A stretch of 64,000 nt of DNA from Hydractinia symbiolongicarpus. Taxonomy: Eukaryota; Cnidaria; Hydrozoa; Anthoathecata; Hydractiniidae. A program made the translations under genes and the position numbers. Shown piece after piece: positions 43,161 through 54,006 of the stretch (positions are counted from its first letter, which is position 1; each line of letters begins with the position of its first letter). The stretch spans positions 24,766,328 through 24,830,327 of the forward strand of contig NC_079876.1 in assembly GCF_029227915.1 (NCBI RefSeq), in the 5' to 3' direction. Under the pieces are notes generated by a model, which searched no databases, was not told the origin of the DNA, and saw only the letters and a list, made by a program, of their open reading frames with translations.

Positions 43161-44726
43161 AACTGTATCATCTAACCCAGCCAAACTTTTTCGTGGAAAT
43201 GGCTGCGATGCCTTGAGAATTCTCGGAAAACGATTCAGAATCACTGTTTGCACAGAATTGCTAGTAGTAAGTAATAATGTGTGTAAATTGTGCGGTAATG
43301 ACAGCATGTGGCACTGTTTCTATCCCTCCATTGGAATAACTCAATTTTGTAGTACCGTATGCGAAATCTTGTAGGACACCGTTAGAAAAAAGGAAGTCCA
43401 GGAAATGTTCACTTTTGTTAAAATCCCTTTGTCGGCGTGTGCATTTCTGTGCGGCATGCATTGAAAGAATTTGCATCTTCCGAGCTTGTTTAATTTGTCA
43501 TTTAGAGCAGTTAAACACCTCCATTAATTCTTGCGTTATATGATCTTTGGATGCCAAGGAAAGAATTGCCATCCAAGATGAAATTTTAATTATTTTTAAT
43601 ACTCAATAATTCAATTTTATAAGATAAAAGCCTTTCTTTAAATTGTCTACCGCGGCTCCATTCCCAAGCACTATTTATATAAGATATTTCCTGTTTAGCA
43701 TAAGATGGTTCAAAAGAAAAAAAGAAAATCATAATCACAAAAATAAAATCTTTCTATGAAACAAAGCACCCAACCTAAGAATGCCCAATTTCAGCAGCAT
43801 GACCATGCCCTGCTCTCTGAAGTTTACGTAATTCTTTTTGGCCATATTGGTTGATGTTTTTATTGTCAATCAAACCAAGTTTTCAACTAAGCTAAACTGA
43901 ACCAAATTGACCAAAGAAAATTTTGAAAAAGTTTTTTTTCATCATGACTAACTTCTGAGAATATAACTAAATATTTCAATTTTTGACGTCATTTATAATG
44001 GCTGACATTGTGACAGACCCTAAATTTAGCCTGGACGGGGCAGATTTCTATTGGATTTTAGCCAAGTTTTCAATTAATTTTTCTTTTTTTTAATTAAAAA
44101 TCACATCGGTTTTATTATAGTTTATTAAAGTACACATTTTGGGCTAACAGAACCACATTTTCCAAAATTCGTTGCGAAAACCGAGGCAAAATTGGAGCCT
44201 TTTTTAGGATTTGTGACCATGTTTTCGGCTTGTCAAGGCCCAGTATCTTTAAAGATTTTTTTCAACTTTGTTAAAATAACATCTCTTTAGGTAGGTCTAC
44301 ATTTTTGGCTAAAAAAATGTAGACTCCAAAATAATCACAGGCTGAATAATAGAGGCACAAAAGCCTAAGAAAATGGGTTTCATACCACCATTATAGAAAC
44401 CAAAAAGTCACCAAAATGGGTTTTTCTATAATTTTTGAGGCTTTGAATAAAGTAATTTAACATAATGAAAAGAAACCCAACATGAAATATTTTCCCTCAA
44501 ATTTGGAATTTTCCACTTGTGCAAAGACTACCAAGAATTTCAAATAGCTATAGATCCGCTATTACGAATTGTTGGATTCCCAAAATTTTGGGAATTTGCT
44601 TTACTCATTGGATACTATAAAATATGTAAAAATAAACTAAACAAATTATTTTCATCAAAACTCCCCAAAACTGCATGATTCTTACAGAAATAGGCTCTTA
44701 AATCACTTGTTGTGCTAGCTAGCTAC
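43160..44726. other. Non-coding stretch
   Basis: Only short frames (for example 43,476-43,261 on the minus strand, with KCTRRQRDFNKSEHFLDFLF, possibly the tail of the gene at 42,016-43,160). The rest is AT-rich with no recognised repeat. Confidence 0.4.
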
Positions 44727-44872
44727 TTATTTTTCATGAAAAAAACAACTTCGATGGAACTCAAAGTTTCATGCGTTCTTTGAACACAATCTTCAGCCAA
44801 TATTGAAGATTGTGTTCAAAGAACGCATGAAACTTTGAGTTCCAAACGAAGTTTTTTTTTTTTCATTTTTCA
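44727..44872. repeat. Long near-perfect hairpin
   Basis: The core arms 44,756-44,795 and 44,804-44,843 (GGAACTCAAAGTTTCATGCG ... CACAATCTTCA) pair perfectly over 40 bp around the 8-base loop GCCAATAT. Outside this the pairing continues with small differences through ACTTCG and A/T tracts. If transcribed it would form a strong double-stranded RNA. It may be a young fold-back repeat; no protein. Confidence 0.9.
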
Positions 44873-44989
44873 CACTATATTTATATATACATACATACAG
44901 CTATCTGTATTTGGATCTCAATAGGCAGGTACCATGGTTTTTAACCTTTGCCGAAAACACAAGCAAGTTATGTGTTTAGTTATAGCTAG

Positions 44990-45940
44990 CTAGTTACATA
45001 CATCACCAGTTTATAAAATACACTGAACTCACGTTTTTCTCCTGCTTGATTTTCTCCCTTTATAACATATTTAAACATCCTACGCTTTTGGTAAATACTT
45101 TCGGATTTTTATATATTTTTTTAATCCAAAAAATAAAGTTTTATATATTTTTAATTCTAGTTCGTTATTTATTTCCGTGATAAACAACAACTCACTGGTA
45201 ATATTACGGCAGGCGGACGAAAGTAGTAAATGTCACACTCAATCAGACTGCGATGATGACTGTTCGGTGTCAGGGCTATTTCTTCTCGCCGACCGAGATT
45301 ACTTTGAAAAATGCCTAAATAACCCAACCTCGCCCCCAGTGCTCTTCTTCTCTTTTGGTACAATTTATCAACTCGCCAATACTCCGCAGCAGAGATGCTA
45401 CGACAGTGGAACTTTTTTATACGTTGGCATCCTGAGCCACGAGCCATCTTGAGTTACACTCTCTAGCATGGAAATACAGAATAATCCACGTCAGATCCTG
45501 CGAAGCGCCAAAATATCGGGAAAAGGGCATGTTGATGTCAGCAATAATAAGCATAGCGTAAGTATAACTGACGAGGGTGAACTTTGACAAGGGTTTAAAA
45601 TTGACAAGGGTGAACCGTAAAAAAGGTAAACTTTAAGAAGGGTGAACTTTAGAATGATATTCCGGTAAAGGTTATTAAAGTAGGTTGCTGATGTGTACGC
45701 TCAAAATCTTACTTATATTTTTAACGATGAATTTGTTCAGGAAATACATTTGCTGGATTTATTGATCTTTGCGGACGCCACTTTTATTAAAAAAAAAAGA
45801 GCTTATGCCAAAAAAGAAAAACTTTACTCATATTAGCAAGCTCCCAGCTGTCTTTAAAGTATTTGCGCATGATCTGATATCAATATTTATGTTGGATAAG
45901 TTCTCACTGTTATTGGTTTTAGGAAAGGCTATCGTTTACT
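44990..45940. other. No firm gene; short tandem GGGTGAACTTT units
   Basis: At 45,569-45,660 AGGGTGAACTTTGACA-like units occur about four times. Overlapping frames on both strands at 45,169-45,452 are not recognised and are probably chance. Confidence 0.5.
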
Positions 45941-46110
45941 ACCCTTGCTGCGCGATTGGCATAGAGAATTAGATCACGAAAAATATGTAGCAGTTGTTTT
46001 ACTAAATTTGAGTGAAGCATTTGACTACATTGACTATAAATTTCTTTTTGCAAAGATGCATGCATATGGTTTCTCAAATCACACTCAACAGGTCAACCCA
46101 GTTACCTCAC
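45930..46110 (+). pseudogene. LINE RT fragment (motif A region)
   Basis: Reads LRDWHRELDHEKYVAVVLLN then LSEAFDYIDYKFLFAKMHAY, the RT block that normally has LDLSKAFDTVDH. Asp is kept in AFD but the preceding catalytic D of LD reads N. It is a small orphan piece of a CR1/L2-type LINE. Confidence 0.75.
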
Positions 46111-46384
46111 TAGTCTTAAAGGGTATGAGTAGGTGGCAACCATTGTACTTTTTCGACTTTAAAAAGAGATATCTTATCTTATGCCAAACCTGAAGGATTA
46201 AACTGCTTTTGTGTGAGACACACTGAAAAGTTAAATTATTTTGAGATCTTTGCATCAGCTTACCCGTGATGACAATCCAATATCACGCTGTTATGTGCTG
46301 AAATAAATGAGGTGGTGTTTTTATTAAGTTTTGTTACTTTTACCGTTAAAATAAAGTGGATAATTTTTGCCGCGGATTAGAAAT

Positions 46385-46880
46385 CACTTCGTTTGCAACT
46401 TATTTTTGAACAATACTTCAGCCAAATAATTTTAAAAATAACAAACTTGTTTCCAGCGCATGTTGCCTCTTCTTATACCAGGACGGCGAGACGAACATGT
46501 TCGTATCGCTTAACCGAAGTCAGAATAGATGCACGATGTCCTGGACTTCTTTTTAACATCTTAACAAAGAAATCTCTATACAAATTTTCCACATATGGAT
46601 ATGCAACATGGTTTACCTGTATTAATTCCTCATGACAGTCTCAAGATGACTTTTTAAACTCACAAAATTTTTTTCCACAAAATATAAAAATTCTGGATGA
46701 TCGTCTCTGCTATGACGGTGTAACAACAAGTTGCCAGCTGTGTTTTAAAACTTGCGGAAATGAAACTTTTACATTATACTGCGTGTGTTCACTGGATTTG
46801 CGACATATACTGTATAATTTTAATACAGGGCTTCACTTGGTTGTGCGTCACGGTTTACCTGCACTAAGACTGCGATCACT
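46385..46880 (+). repeat. Third copy of the 3' half of the 1.23-kb repeat
   Basis: Contains TGCAACATGGTTTACCTG, CAAAATATAAAAATTCTGGA, TGCTATGACGGTGTAACAAC, TGTGTTTTAAAACTTGCGG and TTGCGACATATACTGTATA in the same order as 39,260-39,530. It then continues into the CACTTGGTTGTGCGTCACGG region equivalent to 40,720-40,740. Confidence 0.7.
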
Positions 46881-47147
46881 ACGATCTCAAGGGGTTATCC
46901 ACAGGCTACCGACTAGTGTTGATAATAATACCCTCATTATGTCTATCGAGTCAAAACTCGAGCTTTTCCTGTTTGAGTGTTTTTATAGTTTGAAAACATA
47001 AGTGAATTGAGTTCGAAGTTTCATGCACTTTGGAATTTAAATTCTGTAGCATCTATAATTAAATCTGTTAAACCATGCCCTGTTTTTACAAAGATATCAG
47101 GCATCTTTTGCAGAAGGAATCCAGAGGGTGGTTTTAAATTAATTTGG

Positions 47148-48090
47148 CTACAAAGTGTCGATAAGAAAATCACCCATCCAATAAAAATTCTTTGGACAGT
47201 CGCTGTAGATTTTCCAATCAAAAAAACCCATTATTCCATGGTGGATGCCATGACGACATATCGTTAATATGAGTAAAAGTTCTGTGGCAGTATCTATTGT
47301 TCTTCTTGAATTATTACCAACACAGTCGGGGTAAGGAATTAAGTGAATATAGGGTAGAGAACATTGTAGTATAATATCAAACTGTTCTAATGTCAAACCA
47401 CATAGGTATTGAAAGGTAGTTGGCTGTTTTATTAAATTGGTGTGAGTAAATTCTCTTTTCTTCATATCAGATATTTCTTGATATGAATGGTTTAATTTAT
47501 TGTTTATGATAGAGTTCATTTTTTTTAGTTTGCGTATTTCTTTTTTAGCTTTAATAGTTTCATCTTCAAGTTTTGAAATTTTAGAATTAGCATCCTTGAG
47601 GTCTTTTAATAGCTGTGAAATTTTTAGATTAGCTAGTTCCAATTTACGATTATACTGTTTTTTAGATAGTTCATTTTTCATTTGTTGGTGGTGTTCTACT
47701 TGATTTAGGTGTTGTGGAGATCAAAGCAGTTGCTATTTCATATTTTCGTTTAGCATTTTTGTATCGATTTTTAATTTGTTGAGACGGATTTTTATAAGAA
47801 GATAGCAAGTCCTTTGCAGTGATAAGTTTTTGATGTAACTTCTCATATTGTTTTTCTGGAACTGCAACGTCTGGTAAATCAGAGGATGTCATTCGTTTTC
47901 CAGAACTCCAATGAGCAGCACAAATATGTCCCTTTGTAAAATTTATACCACATGTTTTAAAAATTTGTTTGTACTTTGTTTGTATTTCTGGATCACGAGG
48001 TAAACGATAGTATTTCATAGGCTCGTTATTTGAATCTGTCGAGTTATAATTATTAAAGCACAACGCTAAGGAACAAAACCATTTAACCAT
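47148..48090 (-). pseudogene. THAP-domain transposase fragment with coiled coil
   Basis: Frame 48,090-47,671 begins MVKWFCSLALCFNN, with YYRLPRDPEIQTKYKQIF and GHICAAHW: a THAP zinc finger (C..C..C-x2-H type), residues about 5-75, then a basic region. Frame 47,681-47,148 overlaps it by 11 bases and holds a coiled coil (residues 1-75, KLEDETIKAKKEIRKLKK), then YLCGLTLEQFDIIL and TATELLLILTICRHGIHH, the helix-turn-helix region before the DDE domain in THAP/ISL2EU-type transposases. The DDE domain itself is missing. The two frames were probably one ORF split by a single frameshift. Confidence 0.8.
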
Positions 48091-48099
48091 TGTGTGTAA

Positions 48100-48300
48100 T
48101 ACTTTTTCTGCTTTATTAAAACCTTTTTGCCTAGAATAACGCCTTTATTTACTTTTGACAACTACCATTATGTTTATTTTTTTCCCGACAAGTGCCTTAC
48201 TCGTCACCATTCCCCCGCGACATGAATAAGGCTAATTAGAAACCAGGGGAGTTATTAAGTCAAAAACCACTATGTGGCAAAAAGCAGTGTTATTACGGCC
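48100..48300. other. Non-coding gap
   Basis: Upstream of the THAP fragment. No motif identified. Confidence 0.4.
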
Positions 48301-48870
48301 ATTTTGAAAGCTGTGTGACGTTGACGTTGATAAGTCTGTTTTTGTCTTCTGAAAGCGGTTTATTTTTGCTTTTTATATTTTTTTACATGTTAAGGTAAAT
48401 ATATTGTTACGTTTTTTAGCTACATACAAATCTTGAACTTACTAATTTTAAGATTTTATGTACGAACCTGTGAACTACGAAAATTGTTCCTAGCCGAAAA
48501 TCCTAACACTGGTGCGTTTAAGATCTGGAACTGGATAAAAAACGTTAAAAATATAAAGCTTTCAGGAGAGAAAACATCAAACAGGCCTACAAACCATACG
48601 CACTGACCACATATGACCATTTTTAAAATCAAAATGGCCTTCGTTTGTCCAGACGCGAAAATCTCGGATTGTTTTTTAGGCGAAAATCTTGGATTGTTTT
48701 TTCAAGAATCAGGCGTCTTGATTGGTATACTACGTGTGAGTTGTTCAAAACAAAGTCGGTAAAAATATATCGCATTTGGTATTGGTGCGCATTTTAAAAA
48801 ATTCGTGTTTCCGCCACAGAACGCGTCTTTCGCGGACAGACAGACAAAATACGGCTATTATGAAAGAGAT
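48300..48870. repeat. Two Helitron-family fragments in inverted arrangement
   Basis: 48,300-48,480 reads in the same sense as 38,420-38,610 (CATTTT, GTCTGTTTTTGTCTTCT, AAATATATTGTTACGTTTTT). 48,485-48,869 is the opposite sense (GTTCCTAGCCGAAAATCCTA; GGACAGACAGACAAAATACG) and ends at GAAAGAGA, the inverted form of the 5' end TCTCTTTC after ...CCA. So the piece from the element's 5' end to its middle is followed by a head-to-head partial copy. Confidence 0.7.
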
Positions 48871-51800
48871 GGTCAAAAAAAGGCCGTCTTAATATTTTAT
48901 TAATAGGTTTAGAGCTATGACAGCAAATACGCCATCAGATGTGGCGCAAAAAAACTAACATTATAAACAACCGTCAAGCTCAACATTTTGATGGAAGAGA
49001 AAAACGTTCTGAGTATGCCTTAGAATTAATTTTCCCAGATGACTAATTTTAGCGAGAAAGTCCCAAAATTTCTTCAAAATTAAATTTTGCAATAAATTTT
49101 GCGCGAAAGAAGAAGTTGATAACATTATGTTTCTTAATATATAGCATTTTAGGACTTTTTTTGTAGAAAAACCGCTGAAATAATAGTTCCTTTCCTGATG
49201 AATCAGAAGAAAAAATTGACGTAACGATTTATTTACACTAATTTTTTCTTCTGTTTTACTTTTCTGATTAGCCTAGTTAACTCAGCTTTCTTCGAGGAGA
49301 TCAAAATTCAGCTTCTCTCTTGCAAAAGTAGAAACGCAAACGAATGTGTCTGAGCAAATCTTTAAAATTCAAATCCACCAGAGAAAACACCGAATTGATT
49401 AGAATAGACCAATAACCACAAGCCAGTGTGGTTACATCTTACCATCTTAAAAAGCACGAGAATTAGGTATATTTGCTCTAGTGAGTAAGGCCATTTGCGC
49501 TGATAACAATGGATTTTCCGATAATGATCACGTGAGTAAAGAATAATAGAAGCAACCAATCAAAAAGCGCGGTCAGTATTCTGATCGCAGGAAATTTGTC
49601 TGCAACCTAGCGTAATTTTCCCCATCTCAACTATTCCGTTAGGGTTGGACCATGCACGTTGTTGCTTCACTCTTGCTCAATTGCCCAGTCCATACAAAAG
49701 TGCGAGGTAAGCGCTTTTTTTGACTGGCCGGCCGCAATTGTTTACATATGCATAACAGCAAAGTTAATCGATATTAAAAGCCTAGTTAAATGAGGCGAGT
49801 CGGCTTGGTGTTGGGTCGTTTGAAAAAACTGCATATTATATGGGAAAAGTGAACCCGGGACAAGACCTACACTGTTGCCGGGTTGAAAAAAAATGGCGGA
49901 TGCAAGATGTAAACAAACAAGCCAAATTAAATTAAAATTATCATTTAGAGAATTTTTAAGCTTCTCCACAAGTTTTGAAGTCTAATTAAACTTTTAGTCT
50001 GCTGCTTTGCTCGCCATTTTTCTTCTGTTTTGGATAGTAATGCTTATATGCTCTTCCTTCTTAACCCGGCCCTGGCTCGGCAGAGTGATATTATATGAGC
50101 CCAGTCAACCAACCTAACAAACCCGCCCGGAAGGGCTCACTCACCTCATAAAATGTCAAATATTTTTTAGTAGTGATCTGCCATTATGCCTATAGCTATT
50201 TAATTTTATCATGCGCTGCGCATGTCGCAAGCCAACAGCTCTGTCGGCTCATATAATCAGGCTCCAAAACTTAAAAATCTTTTTCTCAGAGCAATCATTT
50301 TATACTATTTGCTTAATAAAGTAAATATATAATTTCAAAGAAATGCCATGATAGAAAAAATTAAACTTCTGAACAACAAAATAATGAAAACTTAAATTTG
50401 TTGCAATAGCTATAAAAGTTATGGCAGAAAACAAATATAAAGATGTATTATAAATTACAATTTACATTATGAAAAATAGTATATGTTATTAGATAAAAGT
50501 ATACAACTTGTAATTTCATACGTTTACAAGGCTTTTCAGCAAGAAAGAAAGAGCAAGAATCTATATTTCTGATGCAAAAACGCGATGAACACAGCGACGC
50601 CATACCATTCAAGATTTTTTTCTTCTAAGAAAATGCTTTATAGCGTAATTATTGTTCGTAACTCATCAAAACGGTTAGTTTTTCTGCCTCAGTTAAAAGT
50701 CGAGCTACAAAGATACAGCGGAATTGAATTTTCTTCAAGACGTGTGCAAGATGCGCACTTTATCGTCCACCAGGTTCACGTAAACACAATTTTCTCGCTG
50801 TAGTTGATACATGCTTGGTTTATCCAAGTTGTATTTATTAAATTATATTCGCGTGAATTAAAATAATTGGATTGCATGAAATAATACTACGTTGATGTTA
50901 GTTACTTTTGCAAAAAATAACGCTTTTGTACTCGGAATATTATTTGCCGTCAGTTCGCCAGTTAGTCGAAAAATGTTTTTCTGACGGTTCTGGAGGTTAA
51001 GTCGTAGCGCATGCGCATTAGTTATTCGAAATGCGCATAAAGGCGTGTGCTAGAGGAAGATGCACTTTAAAATGTAGCCAATTGGCGAAGATTAAACAGT
51101 ATATATATAGGTCTTATTCTTAAATGATACATTTTTGAAGGTTTTACCATATCAACAGCATGCTCACCTAGGTCATAATGGCGGCTGCAATAACAAATAA
51201 TCTGTGTACTGGCCAATACATGGCTTAAACAATATTGAGTGTAAACCTGTCCGTAGGAATGATTGACAAATTTTCAATTCAAGTTTGTTAAAATCTTTTA
51301 AGCTATAAGATGTTGCGACATGTTAATAGCCTAATAAATTGCCTAAATGGACTATTTATCTAGTCAGCGAATGTTACGTGATACTTTTAAATAAATTACA
51401 GATTCGTATTTTTAAGGGTGCCATTATGATTTGAGGGAAAACACGCCGTACATGCTGTCTCCTCTTCATAAACAGGGGCTGCATTTTTTACAGAATCTTT
51501 GTTTTCTAACTTTAAAACCTGTATTGTATATATTGTGTATATTGTGTTTTTTTAGGTAATTTTTTGCTAATTTAGCTTTCCTTTAATTCAGATACTTGCA
51601 GTTCTTGTTTATTCAAAGCTTCTGCTGTGAGAGTTTGACCGTGAAACGGCGATTCAATGTGCTTACAAAAGGAGGTCGTAGGAGACAAATTTTGGAAAAT
51701 GTCACTAGAAGCAACGTGTGCCCTTTCTACGCCAATAAATATGCAAACTTTGAGGTTGTCAGTATTTAAACAAGAGATTAAAGGTCTACAAGTTAATTGG

Positions 51801-53150
51801 TCACATGTTAGATCTTAAAATCTTAAACGGTGCTTAATTGTTGCTGATGCAAGCAAAACCTCAATTTTCATAGAATTTGCTGGGCGCTTCCAGGCGTTAA
51901 TAGCTATGGCTCGCTCCGCTATACAGGGATAAGCGGAACTTGCGCAATATAAATGTTGCCTACGCAATTGTTGACTGGTTTTTTTTGTAAACGGCTTATT
52001 ATGTAAGACCCGCTGCATTTGTAATACAAAAGAATACCGACTCATTAGGTAAGAAAAAGGCTGACGCGTTTTGTAATAAAAACAGCTCATTTTTGTAATA
52101 AATTTACGTTTAGATGTGTGTCCTGATGAAATCAAATGTCCTGGTCATTCTGGCGTTGGATTGGAACCAATCGTTCTGTTATTTCTGATGGAATCATGAA
52201 TGTCCTAGTGAAATTAAAATTTCTACTAAAATTAGTTGTCATTAACATTGAAAAAAAAATTGTTCTTTCCATTACACTTTTTATGGCAAGTGTTAGTGTA
52301 TGGTTAGACAAGAAAGTTAGAAAATTTTTCAAATTTAAGAGCATTCGGCGACGTAAAAACAATGTCCTCTCCATTTTACGGGCCTGATTATTAACTGCTT
52401 TGGTGGTTATCATTAGGCAGTATTGTCCGAGTTAAAAGTACATAGCGGGATTGAAAGGATATGGACCGGCAAAGCAGTTATATTATATTACCATCACAAG
52501 TATACGCACTAGAACAATTAAAACTGCCAGAATTACAAAAGCATTTTACTTTACCAGAATATTAAAACTCAATGAATGATCATTAGCATCACTAGGATAC
52601 TAGATTTTACCAGGAATTTTTCGAACAGCATCAGTTTCAACACCAGAGTCTCTAGAACATTCGATATCAACATGACGTTTGTAGCTGTGTTACAAATTGA
52701 GTTGGGTTTTTTTATAAAGCGGTGGGTGTTATAGAATGAGCCGTTTATTACAAAACGCGGCACAAGCAATTGCCAATATAGATCTTAGAAATCTAGATCT
52801 GATTAAGATCATTTGACTTAATGAATTCAATTTTCGGACTTGCTTTTTTTCTCTGTTATCTCATAACACATGTGGAAAGCTGGCCAAACTGAGAAATTCA
52901 AACGCACAAAGGGTTGTCTACTCTATGCCTCAGTTTCTTACGTTTGTTTATCAAAAATGTCTGTGTGAGCTATTTGTTGCGTTTTATTAGTGTCGAATTA
53001 TTGTTTTCAATGTTGTTTTGTTGCCACCCTCGTCCCCAAGGATTTTGCCCTTTTTGATATCAAAATAACTCAAAATAAATGAGGGGTAATTTCGTTTAAG
53101 CGAAGCGAATTAGAAATTAATTGGCATCTAATACTATGCTTGTAAAAAGT
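48870..53150. other. About 4.3 kb without recognised genes
   Basis: Short frames on both strands show no family signature. Items seen: AACCCGG-type repeats (49,853; 49,890; 50,061) and GGCTCATATAAT (50,245) with ATATTATATGAGCC (50,088) in opposite sense, suggesting a degenerate inverted repeat at about 49,840-50,260; TA-rich runs near 51,100 and 51,530. Confidence 0.45.
52066..52765. repeat. Possible inverted-repeat element
   Basis: GCGTTTTGTAATAAAAACAG with CTCATT near 52,069 reappears inverted near 52,733-52,760 as GCGTTTTGTAATAAACGGCT with CATT. No target duplication was found. The interior has no recognised protein. Confidence 0.4.
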
Positions 53151-53154
53151 GAAT

Positions 53155-53200
53155 CCTTACATCATTACAGCTTGCGGTGTTGTTATTTCACAAATAAATT
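53155..53200 (-). repeat. Dispersed multi-hairpin module, partial copy 8
   Basis: CATCATTACAGCTTGCGGTGTTGTTATTTC matches TACAGCTTGCTGTTTTGTTATCTC of the left arm near 20,350. Only the terminal part is present. Confidence 0.45.
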
Positions 53201-53469
53201 ATAAAATCTATAATGAGGGCGAGAGCTACAATTAGACATTAAGTGACGTGGCTTTAATCTTATAACCATAACAACAATTAATAAACATAAAAATCGTAAT
53301 TACTGCGATTAAAACTAACGAGACGATTACAAAGCATTTAAAAACAGTTTATTTTTAAAACGTATTACCGAGCACAAATAGGCATTAGAGCTCGCTTCGT
53401 CGTCCATATTGATTTATTCACGAGTACGTTTTTGGGGAGCTCTTCAGAGGAGTTTCATAAATACTTAAA

Positions 53470-53590
53470 CCTGATTGGTTGCTCTAACTTTTACGACGAC
53501 TTTGATTGGTTATTCTTTTTTACAACGACTCTGGTTGGTTGCCTAGTTTTTACAAGAAAATCTCATTGGTTGCTCTTATTGACCAATGAA
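53470..53590. promoter_or_regulatory. Regularly spaced CCAAT-type (ATTGG) motif array
   Basis: ATTGG or GTTGG cores at 53,474, 53,505, 53,534 and 53,565, spacing 31, 29, 31, and a CCAAT in the other sense at 53,583. Flanks repeat as TTTTTACGACGACTT-like sequence, so this is also a short tandem repeat. CCAAT boxes bind NF-Y and such arrays occur in promoters, but no gene start was recognised beside it; the KLHL gene ends 400 bp away. Function is speculative. Confidence 0.4.
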
Positions 53591-54006
53591 TTATTGCCTG
53601 GGCTCTTTCTCAATGAGGATTAAAAAACACGTTAAGTCTTAAAAAACCGCTACGGGTGATTAAAAATTATAATCCACAAGATTGTAAAATTCTGCTTCAA
53701 GATCTTATCCTTTAAAATAATGTTCAAACAATTTTCCGCGATGACGCAAAAATTTTGTAGATGCAATCACTTGCTTAATGAATGCAACGTTACATTATTT
53801 AGTCTGACAACACACACTGATTTAAAGTTTTTATAAGAATAATACTTTTTACACAATAAAATGTACAAATTAAATTATTTTTAAAAAAGAAAAAAAATAT
53901 AAATTCTATAGACAAAATATAATAGCAGTATTTTTTCTGCATCATCAACATTAAGAAGAAACATAAAAACCTAACGGCAGCCAAAAAAGAGCTCGTTCAT
54001 AAGATT

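Noticed and set aside
45169-45452. Overlapping 92/91-codon frames on both strands
   Set aside because: Neither shows a known motif; mutual antisense openness comes from local composition.
50585-50803. 72-codon plus-strand frame
   Set aside because: No recognisable motif, AT-rich surroundings, consistent with chance.
52108-52145. Hammerhead-like CTGATGAAATC
   Set aside because: No GAAA core strand or pairing stems around a cleavage site were found.
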